The notes below the pieces were generated by a model. That model was not told where the DNA came from and did not search any database. It worked only from the letters and a program-made list of their open reading frames with translations. This document shows, in pieces, positions 38,701-46,862 of a stretch of 46,862 bases of DNA. Numbering within the stretch: the stretch's first letter is position 1; the number at the start of each line of letters is the position of its first letter. Origin of the DNA: Lingula anatina (Eukaryota > Brachiopoda > Lingulata > Lingulida > Lingulidae); assembly GCF_001039355.2 (NCBI RefSeq), contig NW_019774625.1, positions 911,897-958,758 of the forward strand, written 5' to 3'. Made by a program: the position numbers and the translations under genes.

Positions 38701-39381
38701 AAATACTAGAAGATAAATAAATAAATAATTCTACTTTTCATATGATCCTAGTTCTATATAATGACCACAGAGATAAAAATCAAAGACTTGTTTTATTGAA
38801 CTTGATTATAATAGCTCTGTTAAAGCAATTGTATAGTGCTGAACCACGAAACAATTAATCATTTATTTATATAAAATTAAAGTGAATTAAAAACTGTTTA
38901 AAGAATATCCCCCATTGAAAAAAGATCTTGTCAAACTGATCAAACAACAGACAGCACTGGCCAGCTTTTGTCCCCCCCCCCCCCCCCCCCTTCCNCCAGC
39001 TTTTGTCCCCCCCCTCTCCCCCGCCTTCCCTCCAAAATGTGTTTATCTAAACAAAAATGAAAGGCACACACATATATGAATTTACTTTAAAAATCAGGCT
39101 TTAAGGGGAGCAATAGGTAAACAAAGGGTTAGATAGTACTATTGCTGAACACTTTATACCACTTTTACTTCTCCCTGACTACTAGACGCAGACATACAGC
39201 TGGAAAAGCAATATAGTAATAAGCTGACGCTGACGTGAACTAAGTTCAGACTCACCTGCTTGCTATGTTTCTCAATATTCAAAACGTGTACTTTTCCTTT
39301 GAGGATCACCCTTTCGCTAACATCGGATGCAGCACCACTGTATTTTTCTGATCGACTTCTGTCTCTGCTGAATCTACTCAT
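26552..39381 (-). CDS. PH-PTB-death-domain docking protein, paralogue A (intact)
   Basis: Eight minus-strand exons: 39256-39381, 34086-34137, 31566-31838, 29961-30179, 29260-29860, 28945-28990, 27383-27521 and 26552-26787. They encode 563 residues with no frame break. Intron 4 uses a GC donor (CCAG|gcaagt); the rest are GT-AG. Residues 27-150 look like a PH domain (VILKGKVHVL, RYVVFGAYM, EHYFLKLFKDE, final helix AKKLLDDWKTRI with the usual Trp). Residues 151-245 look like a DOK/IRS-type PTB domain (VTLHITERSVSITL, ILEIEVSDP, RPGVYKFRTKR). The tail has a Src-class SH3 ligand RPLPPVPP (293-300), YIPL (311), serine-rich stretches and a Grb2-type YLNT at an exon junction. Residues 440-555 are a death domain (GWEILAEHIGMSYEEM, LQHWQLL, NLVKFVKDKMPERQDI). 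Likely a signalling adaptor joining membrane or phosphotyrosine input to death-domain partners; function is inferred from domains only. Confidence 0.5.
26985..27286. mobile_element. Fold-back MITE in the last intron of paralogue A
   Basis: About 302 bp, nearly all palindromic: TTAGACCGCATTC at the left, GAATGCGGTCTTA at the right. Long complementary arms carry gagccaggctttacaaatcc, ggcggacgtacatgaaag, cgcctaatcgtttaagtctc and cctctcacacgcctccc. The loop is about 60 bp around cgcgtcatccctgcggggg. A related half-copy lies at 30589-30678. Confidence 0.5.
27960..28826 (-). mobile_element. Tc1/mariner deletion derivative with intact TIRs
   Basis: 867 bp bounded by TA dinucleotides. The 28-bp TIRs (TACTGAACAAAAATATAAAC...) at 27960-27987 and 28799-28826 differ at one position. 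The minus strand keeps the transposase N-terminal helix-turn-helix (MSEIMRDSAIGMLNAGLSV, HSTVSHLRTRFRDT, about 28520-28390). It then jumps to the C-terminal end (EHMWHVLDQRF, ALQEEWDNVPQATIVNLV, about 28350-28220). The DDE catalytic core is deleted, so it is non-autonomous, but intact ends mean it could have been mobilised in trans. It lies in an intron of paralogue A. Confidence 0.5.
30589..30678. repeat. Half-copy of the 27-kb fold-back element
   Basis: Reads gattaggcgtttttctttt, then catgaacgtccgccatatt, then gagccatggctcaa and gaatgtggcctta, matching the right arm of 26985-27286 with about one difference in ten. The other arm is absent. Confidence 0.5.
30763..31103 (+). mobile_element. 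MITE family 1, copy 4
   Basis: 341 bp starting TTAAAGGGATAATAACTCTTC and ending GAGTTATTATCCCTTTAA, the best-preserved TIR pair of the family. Closest to copy 1. The 102-codon frame at 30895-31203 runs through it and is not a gene. Lies in intron 3 of paralogue A. Confidence 0.5.
31910..31954. repeat. (CA)n microsatellite
   Basis: About 22 uninterrupted CA units, just upstream of exon 3 of paralogue A in intron 2. Confidence 0.5.
33018..33127 (+). other. Exon-like open segment on the plus strand inside paralogue A intron 2
   Basis: Bounded by ...caaacag on the left and ATAG|gtatgg on the right, 110 bp, open in one frame. It would encode RVILAVLMTISTTVAGYYRG followed by PIRLPRYLRRVDLVNI, a membrane-helix-like run plus a basic stretch. 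It is antisense to paralogue A. No partner exons were recognised nearby, and a 23-codon open stretch at about 33521-33590 (DYDAEPCWKQLAIEARWHQ) may or may not be related. It could be an exon of a nested gene, a pseudogene fragment, or chance. Confidence 0.5.
34192..34360 (-). mobile_element. MITE family 2, copy 2 (TSD CATTA)
   Basis: 169 bp, CAGGCCCGTAGC ... GCTACGGGCCTG, flanked by CATTA at 34187-34191 and 34361-34365. The best-preserved copy of the family, inserted about 55 bp upstream of exon 2 on the minus strand of paralogue A (in intron 1). Confidence 0.5.
35746..35790. repeat. (AAC)n then poly-A
   Basis: About ten CAA/AAC units followed by an A run; a simple repeat in intron 1 of paralogue A. 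Confidence 0.5.
38971..39013. repeat. Poly-C tract with an undetermined base
   Basis: C20, ttcc, one N at 38995, then a repeat of ccagcttttgt and another C run. The duplicated word CCAGCTTTTGTCCCC on both sides of the N suggests an assembly artefact or slipped sequencing through the homopolymer. Confidence 0.5.
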
Positions 39382-39671
39382 CGCCCAGCACTTCTCTCCA
39401 CCAATAATTTTATGATATACTCGACCACATTCTGCAGGGTCACTTCCTGGAAGGGTAACGTCTTCATGTAGACGCTTATGATAAAATCATGAAATGAAGA
39501 TTATGTTTACGTGGTCTTTTTGTGGGCGAGCGTTTGTTGTATAAGTGTTGTAGTGACTAACCTCAAAATTTTGTGTCTTTTTTACATTTGGATGCATAAA
39601 TTACAACGGTGAAATAGTGTTTATTATATATGTTCAAGTTTAGCGTCAGCGTACATTGTGATAATCCCAAC
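39382..39671. promoter_or_regulatory. Shared bidirectional promoter region
   Basis: Only 290 bp separate the start codons of paralogue A (minus) and SCPEP1 (plus), so both promoters and 5' UTRs must fit here. No convincing TATA box is placed for either gene; an AT-rich ttattatatatg lies 40 bp before the SCPEP1 ATG. The SCPEP1 start context CAACATGGCGGG matches 11 of 12 positions of the TISU initiator consensus known from mammalian short-leader genes. Co-regulation of the two genes is an inference. Confidence 0.5.
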
Positions 39672-42600
39672 ATGGCGGGTAGCAGAAGCCATTTGATTTC
39701 CTTGTTTATCGTGCTAGGAGTCATTCATGGAACCCAGAGCTGTGAGTTATGTCATGAGTGCTGAAAAAAGCATAAAGCATTATTCTGTGACCATCAAAGT
39801 TATGGAAAACCTAAAGCATTTTGAAAAAGACATGCTTTTCAATTATATTTTTTACCTATCCATCTGTACTTTGGTACTGACTGATCTCGTGACATGATGT
39901 GCAATCATGCTGGGATCGTATGTTGCCTCAGAATACACCAGAAAGGTCGTATGCACCTTTTTCTCTATGCTTGGGAAGCAAAAGGAACTGCTATACCATT
40001 ACAGCTTTAAATGTATTTGAATTTCCTTGAATGAATGAATGAATGATCTTTTTTTTTTTTTCAATTTCAATTTTTATGTAGACAAACAGCTGAAACACAC
40101 ATACCAGGAAGCTAAACAACGATGGAATTATGTCCAAGTGCGACAGAATGCTCACATGTTTTGGTGGCTTTACTACACAACAGCAAGCACCAACTACCAG
40201 TCCAAGCCTCTGGTATTGTGGCTACAGGTAATGTTAAATGAAATATATCGATCTTAGCTCATGTTACATATACTTATATAACCTATGTTTCAGATAAAAT
40301 TGAATTTAGCTAATGCAGAAAATGAAAATTTTCTTTCTTTTCCAACTGGCCACTGATTGGATAAAGCAAAAATTAGTACAAGGAGACTATAGATGATGTA
40401 CATGTAAATAACTGAGGAAGAATCGATCAGTATTATCCAAACCTCAAACAACTAGATTATTAATATATTAAAATTATTTTTAAAAAAGATGTATGATATA
40501 TCTCTGATTTACAAGTATGAAGCTGGGGAAACAATCACTGTCATACACTGAGACCTGCAAATTAGTTGCCAAGAATATCCATGCTCTCTTTGAGAGGAAT
40601 ATTATATTCCGAAGTTCCCAACAAAACTTTGGAAAACAATACATTCAGGAAACTAATGAAGCAGGTCCATAGCCAGGAATTTTAAAAGGGGGGCTCTTTT
40701 TCTGAAAAAGTGAACTTTTTACCTTGAAACCTTCACATACCTAGATAAAATTTTACCCAGAGGGTACTGTTTCCTGGCCAAAAAGGGGGGTTCTTTTGAA
40801 CCCCCCAGAACCCCCCTGACTACGGGCCTGTGAAGTAGTCTCCCATAGTGAAGTACATGCATAGTGAAGGGTGGATGCTACATGTATATGACATTGAAGG
40901 AGTAAAAACGACAAAAAATGTTTATTATATAGGTTACTCACTTAAAAAATTTCTTTGTTATATAGGGTTTATTTTATAAGCATTTTTAATGATGTGGCTT
41001 ATATCATAAACATTCTTTGTCAAGTTTAGATTTGATTCATTCTCCTCCACATATCATCTGACACTTTTAATTCTTGCACTTCAGAGTACAGGCACTGCTT
41101 CATTATATAATTAGTTCCCTGAATGTATTACAATCCAACATTATTCTGTTGGGATTGTAGTATTCTAATACAAAATGTTCAGTTAACATTTTTATTTACA
41201 GAGATAAATTTTAACTTATTTGCTGGCCTCGGTTTATGATAGTAATTTCTTCCATGGCTTCATACACGTACACGTAGAACACGGGTATATTATCCATTAT
41301 TTTGAAAAATATTTAATATAGTTTTGTAGTAAACAGGATTGTCAATCAATTGAATAATTAATGACGTGATTTGGCATGCTTGGGCATTCAATTGACCTGA
41401 TTTTTTTTTTCATATTTTCAAGGGTGGACCTGGAGGTTCTTCAACAGGTTTTGGCAATTTTGGAGAAATAGGGCCTTTAGATGTCAATCAAAATCCCAGG
41501 CGTACAACTTGGGTAAATTTCAGATGTATTTCAATTTGTAAATTCAGACATGGAATTTCACACATAATGTTAAAATTATGCTAGAATGTTTGTGAGTATT
41601 TACATTTAGTCTTCTAATATGTAATGTTCAGTTAATGTTTTGAATTTACAGAATTTGAATTTCAAAAATTTCCTCATTTTATAGGATACGTAAAAATTGT
41701 TTTCATTTTTAAAATTTTGATATAGGATCTTCACTTTTTTATTGCAAAAGTTCACTAAACTACAATTTGAAAAGATATGATTTAAAATTAAATATACACT
41801 CAATCTCTCTCCCTTTCTCTCTCTTTCACTCACAAACACACACACACACACACACACACACAAAGAAATATCTATAATAAACAGTGAAATGGATGAGACA
41901 ATAAAGTACAGAACAAATATAAACTTCAGGATATTAACTTTGTTTGTGTATGTTTAATATAAATTATATACTTAATTGTATTTCAAATCTTTGGTTAACC
42001 GTATCACTGTCACGTAACTTTAATTTGGCTTGCAGCTGTCCAAGGTGAGCCTGTTATTTATAGACAATCCTGTGGGAGCTGGCTTCAGTTATGTCACTGA
42101 TGACTCGGCATACACTACCAACAATGACATGATTGCTGCAGATCTACTTACAGTGCTTATGGCCTTTTTGAAGGAATTACCAGACTTCAGGGTAGCTATC
42201 ATTACCTGGTATCTACATGCACATGTGAAGCCTGGCCTGAAAACCAGTGTTACGCACAAGATTTGTGGTTGTCATAGTTTAGAGACTTTGGCCTGTTGCA
42301 ACTGTAACAGTATAGACACCATTGCGCTTCACTAGCTGCTCAGTTTGATATGTAAAGAGGTTTATACTATAGCTAGATGTCCAACAAGAGGAATATTTAT
42401 ACTACAGTATGAAATGAATAATAAACCACATACACTACAGAAAAGGGAATGGAAGATAATGTCGAAACCATGCTTATGTTTAATTTTCAGGTGTTTGTTT
42501 ATTTTTAGACCATACCCTTCTTTATCTTTTGTGAATCCTATGGAGGCAAAATGACAGCTGGCTTTAGTTTGGCTCTGCAGAAGGTAGTTTGGAATGCTTT

Positions 42601-45426
42601 ACATATTATAGAATTTGAGAATAGTAGATTTTAAAGTTGGCACAACATAAACTACTGCGTAAGAGTCCATGTTGACATTTTTAAAGGATACTAAAACTGT
42701 TCTGTTACTACAGAAAGGCCATTTTTTGAGAACAGTTTGTTTTATTGGTTTCTTTACTTTTTTATTCTTTGTTCTCATATTATCATTTCAGGCCATTATA
42801 GCCAGGCAAATTGATTGCAATTTCAAGGGTTTTGCTCTGGGTGACTCCTGGATCTCACCCTGGGACTCCACATTTACATGGGGACCTTACTTGAAGGCTA
42901 CGGTAAGGTAGTACAGATGCTTATGTAAAATAGGAAGAGTATTTTTAGAACTATAAACTTTTAGAAGTGGTGTTACCAGTGAAAGGTAAAATATTACCAG
43001 GAGACTGCAAATTATTCTTGTCCTTTTTCATTTTTTGAAGATTAATTAAAAATTTGTCTGGTGCAAGAGATTAACACAATCTATGTTATGATCTTAATGC
43101 GTTTTTGCACTTTCAGTCTCTTATTGATGAACATGGACTACAGCTTATTAATGGTAGTGTTGTGGTGGCCAGAAAAGCTTACGACAATGGGAAGTATGGG
43201 TTAGCGACTGATGAATGGGGGAAGACACAAGAAATATTGGAAAGTCTTACTGGTGGAGTGAACTTCTACAACATCCTACAGTGGAACAGCCAGGAAGATA
43301 CCAAACACAGTTACAAGAAGTACAAAGAGCAATCTATATTTGGTAAATATAAAATTATGGTCTACCTGAGCCGATAGGATTTTAGAAGAGATCTGATAGA
43401 ACAGATACTCTATGCTCTAGTGGATGAAAACAATTATACAGGTCTGTAGCCATCCTACGAGTAATAAGATATCTTTATCATGATTGTACACATCTAAAAA
43501 ATTAATTTTGCAACCTTTGATATTCCATATTTTATCCCCTTCTTAATTTTAACTAGAAAAAATCTACAGATGTTTTACTTCCTTCTTTTAGAAAGGCTTG
43601 TCCATAGAAACTTGGCACATTTAAGCAGTGATTCCCTGGATCAGTTGATGAATGGACCAATTAGAAAAAAATTGGGGATCATCCCACGTAATGTTACTTG
43701 GGGAGGTTAGTAAAATTGAGCTGAATTATACTGAATCACAATTAGAATTGGGGAAAATGTTCCATTTATTATGAAATATGTAAATTCTGTGTATTTTTTA
43801 TTGTGATGTTGCAGTTTTGGGTGTACTTTTTTATGTTGATTTAAAAAAAAAAGGTTTTGAAGAAAAAATAAATTTAATAATTCTACTAAACTGTCTCTAT
43901 AAACATGAATTAAAAAATATGTTGTTCAGGATATTCAAAAGTTTTCTATTTATGTTCCTTCTCAGGTCAGTCTGATAAGGTGTTTGAGCACCTAAAAGAG
44001 GACTTCATGAAACCTGTAGTAAATGTTGGTGAGCATCAGGTTTGATTTTGAATATTTGTGTGCTGCTGAAAATTGACTAATTTTTTGTACATTGTTATCA
44101 AAACTTCTGGTCTGTAAAAAGGCAGGAAGATGTATTTGAAAGAACGTCCCTTTTGGCTGGAAAGGTCCACTCTGAGTCAAAATCTTATTCTGTGAGATTC
44201 CTCAAGTTGGGTCAAGCAAGGACATAAAAGGTCCACTTAAAAAAGGTATCCTCCCCTTAATAATGCTGGCTACAGGCTTTAACCTACAAAGGGAATTTGG
44301 ATATTTTACCAAGTTTTTTTAAGAGACCAGATTTATAATTCTTATATTGACACAAAATATAGTTTTGTACAAATTTCTAGCATAGAAAGTGAACTTTTAT
44401 TTTCTTTATATTCCAGTTGATGAGCTTCTTAGAATGTCAAATCTTTCAGTAAACATTTATACTGGGCAGTTGGACCTAATAGTTGACACTTTGGGTAAAT
44501 ATTGCATGCTTGTAAGGGCAGGTGTGCCAGGCAGTTTGATTTAGATAATGAAAGTACAGAAATTAAAAGAAACATGCCTTTGGTGCATTAAGAATACGAG
44601 TAACAAAGTCCACTTTCTCTCAGTTATGATGTGGTAATCAAATATGCTACAAATTCAACTTTTAGGTTTTTTCTTTTGCATGGCTGAAGCTAAATGAACA
44701 TTACACACATTTCCACAGGAAGACAAGGTTTTACCAGCAAAGGATGTAAAGTCGCTGTGATGAAAACAGGGCATCTCCAAAGAAAACCCCCAGTAATTTT
44801 AAGGCAACTAATAAAAATGTCTTGCTTCATCTTTTTCAATACTTGATAAGTACCAAGTTCAGGAATAAGCTTTGAAATTAATTTCTTTATTTAGGCACTG
44901 AGGCATGGGTTCAAAAACTTACCTGGCCATACTTACATCAGTTCAATACAGCTAAAAGGAAACCTCTGCTGGATCCCTTGAAGAAAAATCCCATTGCATT
45001 TGTCAAGCAGTACAAGAATCTGGGTTTCTATTGGATTCTTGATGCTGGACACATGGTAAATTTAAGGTTTCCATTTTCTGGAGAAGGCATCAATATAACA
45101 TTCATTGAAAGGTCACACTCATCTCAAATTCTTGTCTAATGTGCAAGATATTTACACAGGCTTGTAGTAATGTTAATTGTAAAGCGCATTTTAGGATTTC
45201 CCTTATTGTCATTAAGTTGTTTGGCTCACATGGCAAGTGCTGAAGAGACGGATGTAAGGCATCAATTTTTGCTAGCTTAATAATGGAAAAGGTTTCTTTT
45301 TCTACAGATTTTATAAGATTAAGTGTCCAAAAACCCAAGATGACCCTTTTCTTTCTTTTAATTCTTCAGGTACCTGCAGATGCAGGGGAGGCGGCACTGA
45401 TGATGTTGGACATGGTGACATCATAA
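39672..45426 (+). CDS. SCPEP1: Retinoid-inducible-type serine carboxypeptidase (S10 family)
   Basis: Twelve exons: 39672-39741, 40082-40227, 41423-41512, 42036-42191, 42509-42583, 42792-42902, 43117-43342, 43592-43705, 43966-44028, 44417-44494, 44895-45055 and 45370-45426. They give 448 residues (human SCPEP1 has 452). A signal peptide covers residues 1-23 (hydrophobic LISLFIVLGVIHG), so the enzyme enters the secretory or lysosomal route. Family landmarks in order: MFWWLYYTT, oxyanion loop GGPGGSSTGFGNF, DNPVGAGFSYV, catalytic Ser164 in FCESYGGKM, GDSWISPWDS, GVNFYNIL, MNGPIRKKLGIIP, catalytic Asp370 in TGQLDLIVDT, catalytic His429 in ILDAGHM. The triad is complete, so it should be an active serine carboxypeptidase cleaving C-terminal residues at acid pH. 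The ATG is set by the signal peptide and the head-to-head promoter. No frameshift or missing exon; one acceptor (before exon 3) is a less usual caAAG. Confidence 0.5.
40662..40830 (+). mobile_element. MITE family 2, copy 3 (TSD TGAAG)
   Basis: 169 bp, CAGGTCCATAGCC ... GACTACGGGCCTG, flanked exactly by TGAAG at 40657-40661 and 40831-40835. Orientation is opposite to copies 1 and 2 (the gaaccccc block comes near the right end on the other strand). Lies in SCPEP1 intron 2. Confidence 0.5.
41835..41862. repeat. (CA)n microsatellite
   Basis: About 14 units, preceded by a CT-rich stretch, in SCPEP1 intron 3. Confidence 0.5.
44108..44279 (-). mobile_element. MITE family 2, copy 4 (degenerate)
   Basis: Keeps CTGGTCTGTA near the left end, gaaagaacgtcccttttggc, aaggtccactctgag, aaaggtccactt and the right end TGCTGGCTACAGGCTT. 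Many indels and no clear target duplication. In SCPEP1 intron 9. Confidence 0.5.
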
Positions 45427-46300
45427 AACAATATTTTCCACATTCCTTTTTAAGATATCAGTGAGAAATGCCAGATGATAATGGAGGAAGCAAAATATGC
45501 TGTTAAGGAGACCTCTCTCCAGTCTGGACATTTTAGTGATTTGCATAAAGCAAAAATGGCAAAGAAATAATGGAGATAATTTCTTAAAGATACATAAACG
45601 AGAGAATCTGCACTCCAACATAGAGATATCAGTACCAGATTCTTTGCATAAGTAAAATCCACATGCCAAAAACAAAATCTCTTGGGCAGTAGAAAAAAGG
45701 CTTTTAACCTGCATGGTCTTCAAATTGTGGTAAATTTTTCCTCCAGTCCCTAAAGGACAGAAATTAATATCCGTTTTCGAAAAAGAATGTAACTAAAAAT
45801 TTGTGGAATTTCTTTCACCTATATTATTTGAAACACTCTGGAGGTATTTAATTGAGTTTAGTGGCAATAGTTTGACATAAATACCAGCTTAATGTGCTTC
45901 TTTACTCATATCGCTTCCGCCTGCAGTTCAGCTTCACAGCATTCATGTTACTTTGTCGATAATAACATATCACATATTGATCTTGAGGAATATTTTTTAC
46001 AATGCTAACAATTTGATTTAAACTAGTGAACTACTTGGCTGAGGAAAATTGTATTATGACTTTTCTTCTGAAAATTAGCAGCAGGGATGTCTAATTAAAT
46101 TTTTTATTTGGACTATTTATTTTGTCAGCAATATTTACACTTTTATTATACTTGAATATGTCAAATTATATAATATAATGCTTGCCCACTTTATGGGTGA
46201 CCAACATAAGCATAAGTAGGTACAAGTTCTGTAAAAGATCTTGCAAGAAAATTTTTTGATTTAACTTATTACACATCTTTCATATGTCAGAAGATAACAC

Positions 46301-46306
46301 AATAAA
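46301..46306 (+). terminator. SCPEP1 polyadenylation signal (AATAAA)
   Basis: First canonical AATAAA on the plus strand after a 3' UTR of about 875 nt. Further candidates follow near 46361 and 46391. Confidence 0.5.
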
Positions 46307-46334
46307 ATTTTTAAAATATATAATTTGAATAGAC

Positions 46335-46340
46335 TTTATT
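46335..46340 (-). terminator. Minus-strand AATAAA for the convergent gene
   Basis: TTTATT on the plus strand, about 130 nt downstream of the stop codon of the minus-strand exon at 46469-46573. It lies about 30 bp beyond the SCPEP1 signal, so the two transcripts probably overlap slightly at their 3' ends. Confidence 0.5.
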
Positions 46341-46468
46341 ACTCTTCATTGTTCTTTAAAATAAACCTTTCTATAAATGTGAGTAAATCAAATAAAGATT
46401 ACATTCCTTGGAATGACATCTCTTCTTTTTGAAAATTAATCAATTCAGATGTTCCTCCAATTAACAGT

Positions 46469-46573
46469 TCATAGTTTATCATGGCCACAGTCAAACTGAT
46501 TCAATATTTCTTGTCCGTCTTTAGTAATGACTTGCATGCGTTCGGGTAACTGTCCTTTGACATCTGATAATGC
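46469..46573 (-). CDS. Probable 3'-terminal coding exon of an unidentified minus-strand gene
   Basis: After a minus-strand acceptor (agatatttag) there are 34 sense codons and a TGA, with blocks ALSDVKGQLPERMQVITKD, then GQEILNQFDCGHDKL. The balanced amino-acid composition, the clean acceptor and the AATAAA 130 nt downstream support a real last exon. I do not recognise the family. The rest of the gene would lie to the right of the window; I found no convincing second exon in 46574-46862. Confidence 0.5.
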   Translation of the reverse strand, partial: ALSDVKGQLPERMQVITKDGQEILNQFDCGHDKL

Positions 46574-46862
46574 CTAAATATCTGACAACAACCAGATATG
46601 ACCAATCAGTGCAGGGCAATGCCTTGTCTAAAAAAATGTCTTTATAGTTTATTTTCAGACAACTTTTTTGTAGTCTCCACTACACTGACTACATCCAGAT
46701 ACAAAACCCAAGTGCCATCTCATCATCTATCATTATTAAACATCCTCCATTTTTACAATTGACATATTTCTAAAACAATTAATCTTAAACATAGAAAGAG
46801 CTGTCTGACACTTTCCTAAATACTGCAATGTCATTCTACTTTCTAGCTACTGTATGTGAAAA

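Larger units (their letters stand above)
34138..39255 (-). other. Paralogue A intron 1 (5.1 kb)
   Basis: The longest intron of the window. It contains family-2 MITE copy 2 at its 3' end, an (AAC)n run at about 35746-35777, (GATGT)n near 36030-36050, a poly-C tract with an ambiguous base, and no recognisable coding exon. Frames at 36440-36710 and 38250-38432 lack family or splice support. Confidence 0.5.
45427..46468. other. SCPEP1 3' UTR and convergent tail-to-tail junction
   Basis: No MITE or gene is seen here apart from the two opposite poly(A) signals (AATAAA plus at 46301-46306; minus at 46335-46340). The 100-codon minus-strand frame at 45421-45723 is antisense to the 3' UTR and has no family signal. 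Confidence 0.5.

Noticed and set aside
42030-42335. 101-codon open frame as a stand-alone gene
   Set aside because: Its first part is SCPEP1 exon 4 (42036-42191). The remainder is intron read-through past the GTAGCT donor.
44720-44793. Extra SCPEP1 exon after tttccacag (starting GRQGFTSKG)
   Set aside because: It has a good acceptor and an open frame, but the family sequence goes directly from LIVDTLG to TEAWV. The candidate would also put exon 11 out of phase. Probably a cryptic site.
45421-45723. 100-codon minus-strand open frame
   Set aside because: Antisense to the SCPEP1 stop and 3' UTR, with no splice signals or family match and no downstream poly(A) signal of its own.

Overview
This is an AT-rich animal nuclear window with short, well-spliced exons, long introns and intergenic DNA full of small DNA transposons. 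The protein sequences are metazoan and not vertebrate-like. The dense MITEs, Tc1/mariner relics, abundant TACATGTA-type words and repeated CAGGCCCGTAGC-type elements recall bivalve molluscs, but the exact taxon is an inference. Most real genes are split into exons too short to stand out as open reading frames, so I rebuilt them by hand from splice sites, reading-frame phase and family resemblance.

Layout, left to right: (1) the 5' part of an LRRC20-like leucine-rich-repeat gene on the minus strand (exons 35-178 and 3308-3380, joined by a GC-AG intron), running off the left edge; (2) a 3.7-kb DNA element with about 640-bp inverted arms (4325-8072) carrying a dead Tc1/mariner copy in its middle; (3) a complete six-exon CENPX/MHF2 gene on the minus strand (8352-10877); (4) a 4-kb intergenic region with several MITEs and hairpins; (5) two tandem minus-strand genes (15006-21865 and 26552-39381), separated by about 4.7 kb of MITE-containing DNA; (6) a complete 12-exon SCPEP1-like serine carboxypeptidase on the plus strand (39672-45426), head-to-head with the preceding gene across 290 bp; (7) a probable 3'-terminal exon of an unidentified minus-strand gene (46469-46573) that converges on SCPEP1.

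The most interesting content is the tandem pair. Each gene has eight coding exons with identical intron phases (0,1,1,1,2,0,1). Each encodes, in order, a PH-like domain, a DOK/IRS-type PTB-like domain, a proline- and tyrosine-rich tail and a C-terminal death domain. That looks like a docking-protein (DOK) scaffold fused to a death domain, an architecture I do not know from vertebrates. It could link phosphotyrosine signalling to death-domain (innate immune or apoptotic) assemblies. The left copy carries one apparent +1 frameshift in an A6 run, either an assembly error or a real lesion.

The rest is repeat biology: a TTAA-flanked MITE family (four copies), a 5-bp-TSD MITE family (four copies), a Tc1 deletion derivative with intact 28-bp TIRs, several fold-back elements, and simple repeats.

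[Format note: the answer gave no feature confidences; the uniform 0.5 is a placeholder required by the schema, not an estimate.]
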